From Pseudomonas sp. ML96 (GTDB lineage Bacteria > Pseudomonadota > Gammaproteobacteria > Pseudomonadales > Pseudomonadaceae), in contig NZ_JPMY01000010.1 of the NCBI RefSeq assembly GCF_000761545.1, positions 1 through 64,000 on the forward strand: 64,000 bases of DNA, in the 5' to 3' direction. The position numbers and the translations under genes were made by a program. Shown piece after piece: positions 63,277 to 64,000 of the stretch. A model generated the notes under the pieces. The model ran no database searches, was not told the DNA's origin, and was given only the letters and a program-made list of their open reading frames with translations. Position 1 is the first letter of the stretch. The number at the start of each line of letters is the position of its first letter.

Positions 63277-64000
63277 ATGCGCCGCATTCTCCGCGACCTG
63301 AAAATCCTCATCCTCGCCAACCTGTGGATAGTGCCGGTGCTCGCCGGCCTGGTGGGCGCGCTGTTCTACTTCGTTGCCCCGCCGCCACCGATGCACGCAC
63401 GCATGGCTACCGGCGCCGTGGGCGGTGGCTACCACACCTTCGCCGAGCGCCTGCGCGACGAGCTGGCCGAACAGGGCTTCGAGCTGGAGCTGGTGCAGAG
63501 CCTGGGCTCGCGCGACAACCTGGCCAAGCTGGGTGACGGCTCGGTGGAGCTGGCCCTGATCCAGAGCGGCCAGGAACTGACCCTGGACGACGAGGCACGC
63601 GGCAAGCTGGCCGGCCTCGGCGTGGTCTATCGCGAGCCGCTGTGGCTGTTCACCACGCGCAAGGTCAAGTTCGAACGCCTGGCCGACCTGCTCAAACTGC
63701 GCCTGGCCATCGGCTCGGAAGACAGCGGCACCCAGGCGGTGACCGCCGCGCTGTTCGCCGCCAACCGCATCGAGCCGGGCGCTTATCCCAAACAGTGGCA
63801 ACAGTTGGGCGGCAGCCGCGCCGCCGACGCTCTGGTGGCTGGCGAACTGGACGCCGCCTTCTTCGTCGGCCCGGCGGAGAACCCGCTGATCCAGCGCCTG
63901 GCCGCCGAGCCCAAGCTGCGTCTGGTCAGCCTGCGCCGCACCGAAGCCTACCTGGCGCGCCTGCCCTACCTGAGCCGCCTGGCAGTCGGTGAAGGCATGC
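63277..64000 (+). CDS. TAXI family TRAP-type solute-binding protein (partial)
   Basis: The gene runs off the right edge; 241 residues are visible. An uncleaved-looking hydrophobic segment (residues 9-34) is followed by MATGAVGGGYHTFAERLRDE, the usual start of the TAXI (NMT1-like) binding fold, and SVELALIQSGQ, FVGPAENPLIQRL. TAXI proteins bind glutamate or other acids for fused TRAP permeases, but many Pseudomonas members stand alone. Substrate unknown. Confidence 0.85.
   Translation, partial: MRRILRDLKILILANLWIVPVLAGLVGALFYFVAPPPPMHARMATGAVGGGYHTFAERLRDELAEQGFELELVQSLGSRDNLAKLGDGSVELALIQSGQELTLDDEARGKLAGLGVVYREPLWLFTTRKVKFERLADLLKLRLAIGSEDSGTQAVTAALFAANRIEPGAYPKQWQQLGGSRAADALVAGELDAAFFVGPAENPLIQRLAAEPKLRLVSLRRTEAYLARLPYLSRLAVGEGM

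Overview
The window is a 64 kb stretch of high-GC gammaproteobacterial chromosome from the genus Pseudomonas. The identification rests on near-identical matches, from memory, to Pseudomonas MvaT, RecA, RpoS, NlpD, AdhC, Pcm and PA3611, and on the Pseudomonas-specific order mutS-fdxA-rsmZ-rpoS-nlpD-pcm-surE-truD-ispF-fghA-adhC-LysR. The species cannot be fixed. Compared with P. aeruginosa PAO1 as I remember it, the order is a mosaic of the PA4314-PA4323, PA3603-PA3631 and PA4640-PA4657 neighbourhoods, so this is probably another lineage. I recognised no prophage, insertion sequence, CRISPR array, tRNA or rRNA.

Layout. 1-3.4 kb: end of a chemoreceptor gene, purU, the H-NS-like regulator gene mvaT, and sbcB. 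3.5-11.3 kb: a membrane protein gene, then a tightly overlapping operon of six uncharacterised genes (RDD, SpoIIM-like, DUF4129, DUF4350, MoxR-type AAA+ ATPase, DUF58). 11.3-21 kb: dgkA, erdR, an EamA exporter, a DTW-domain tRNA enzyme, a PA3611-like secreted protein, a LOG hydrolase, recX, recA with a LexA box, the CinA-type amidase, and mutS. 21-30.4 kb: fdxA, the regulatory RNA rsmZ with its GacA activating site, then the leftward rpoS-nlpD-pcm-surE-truD-ispF run, and the formaldehyde detoxification genes fghA-adhC with divergent gfnR.

30.4-40.3 kb: a SRAP-family protein that lacks its usual active-site residues, small zinc-finger and DUF2007 proteins, an acyltransferase, a YajG lipoprotein, mqo, a WbuC-type cupin, and purine/pyrimidine salvage (hpt, upp, uraA). 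40.4-46.4 kb: a Baeyer-Villiger-type monooxygenase facing a leftward group of lactonase-like lipoprotein, PqqU/YncD-type TonB receptor and PQQ-dependent dehydrogenase lipoprotein, which looks like a PQQ uptake and sugar-oxidation module. 47.3-55.4 kb: a LysR regulator divergent from a beta-oxidation-like set (3-hydroxyacyl-CoA dehydrogenase, acyl-CoA dehydrogenase, esterase, iron alcohol dehydrogenase, thioesterase, thiolase). 55.5-64 kb: a periplasmic binding protein, hemH, a TIGR01777 epimerase, a renalase-like flavoprotein, rlmF, a YigZ protein, an Lrp regulator divergent from a yjeH-type exporter, and the start of a TAXI-type binding protein.

The most unusual signal is a roughly 140 bp intergenic element present twice (37438-37577 and 63087-63227). 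Its two arms pair along most of its length, and the two copies differ by compensatory changes, which points to selection or a replication mechanism acting on the folded form. Other points of interest are the rsmZ/GacA/MvaT circuit, the PQQ module, the degenerate SRAP protein, and the MoxR/SpoIIM/RDD operon.
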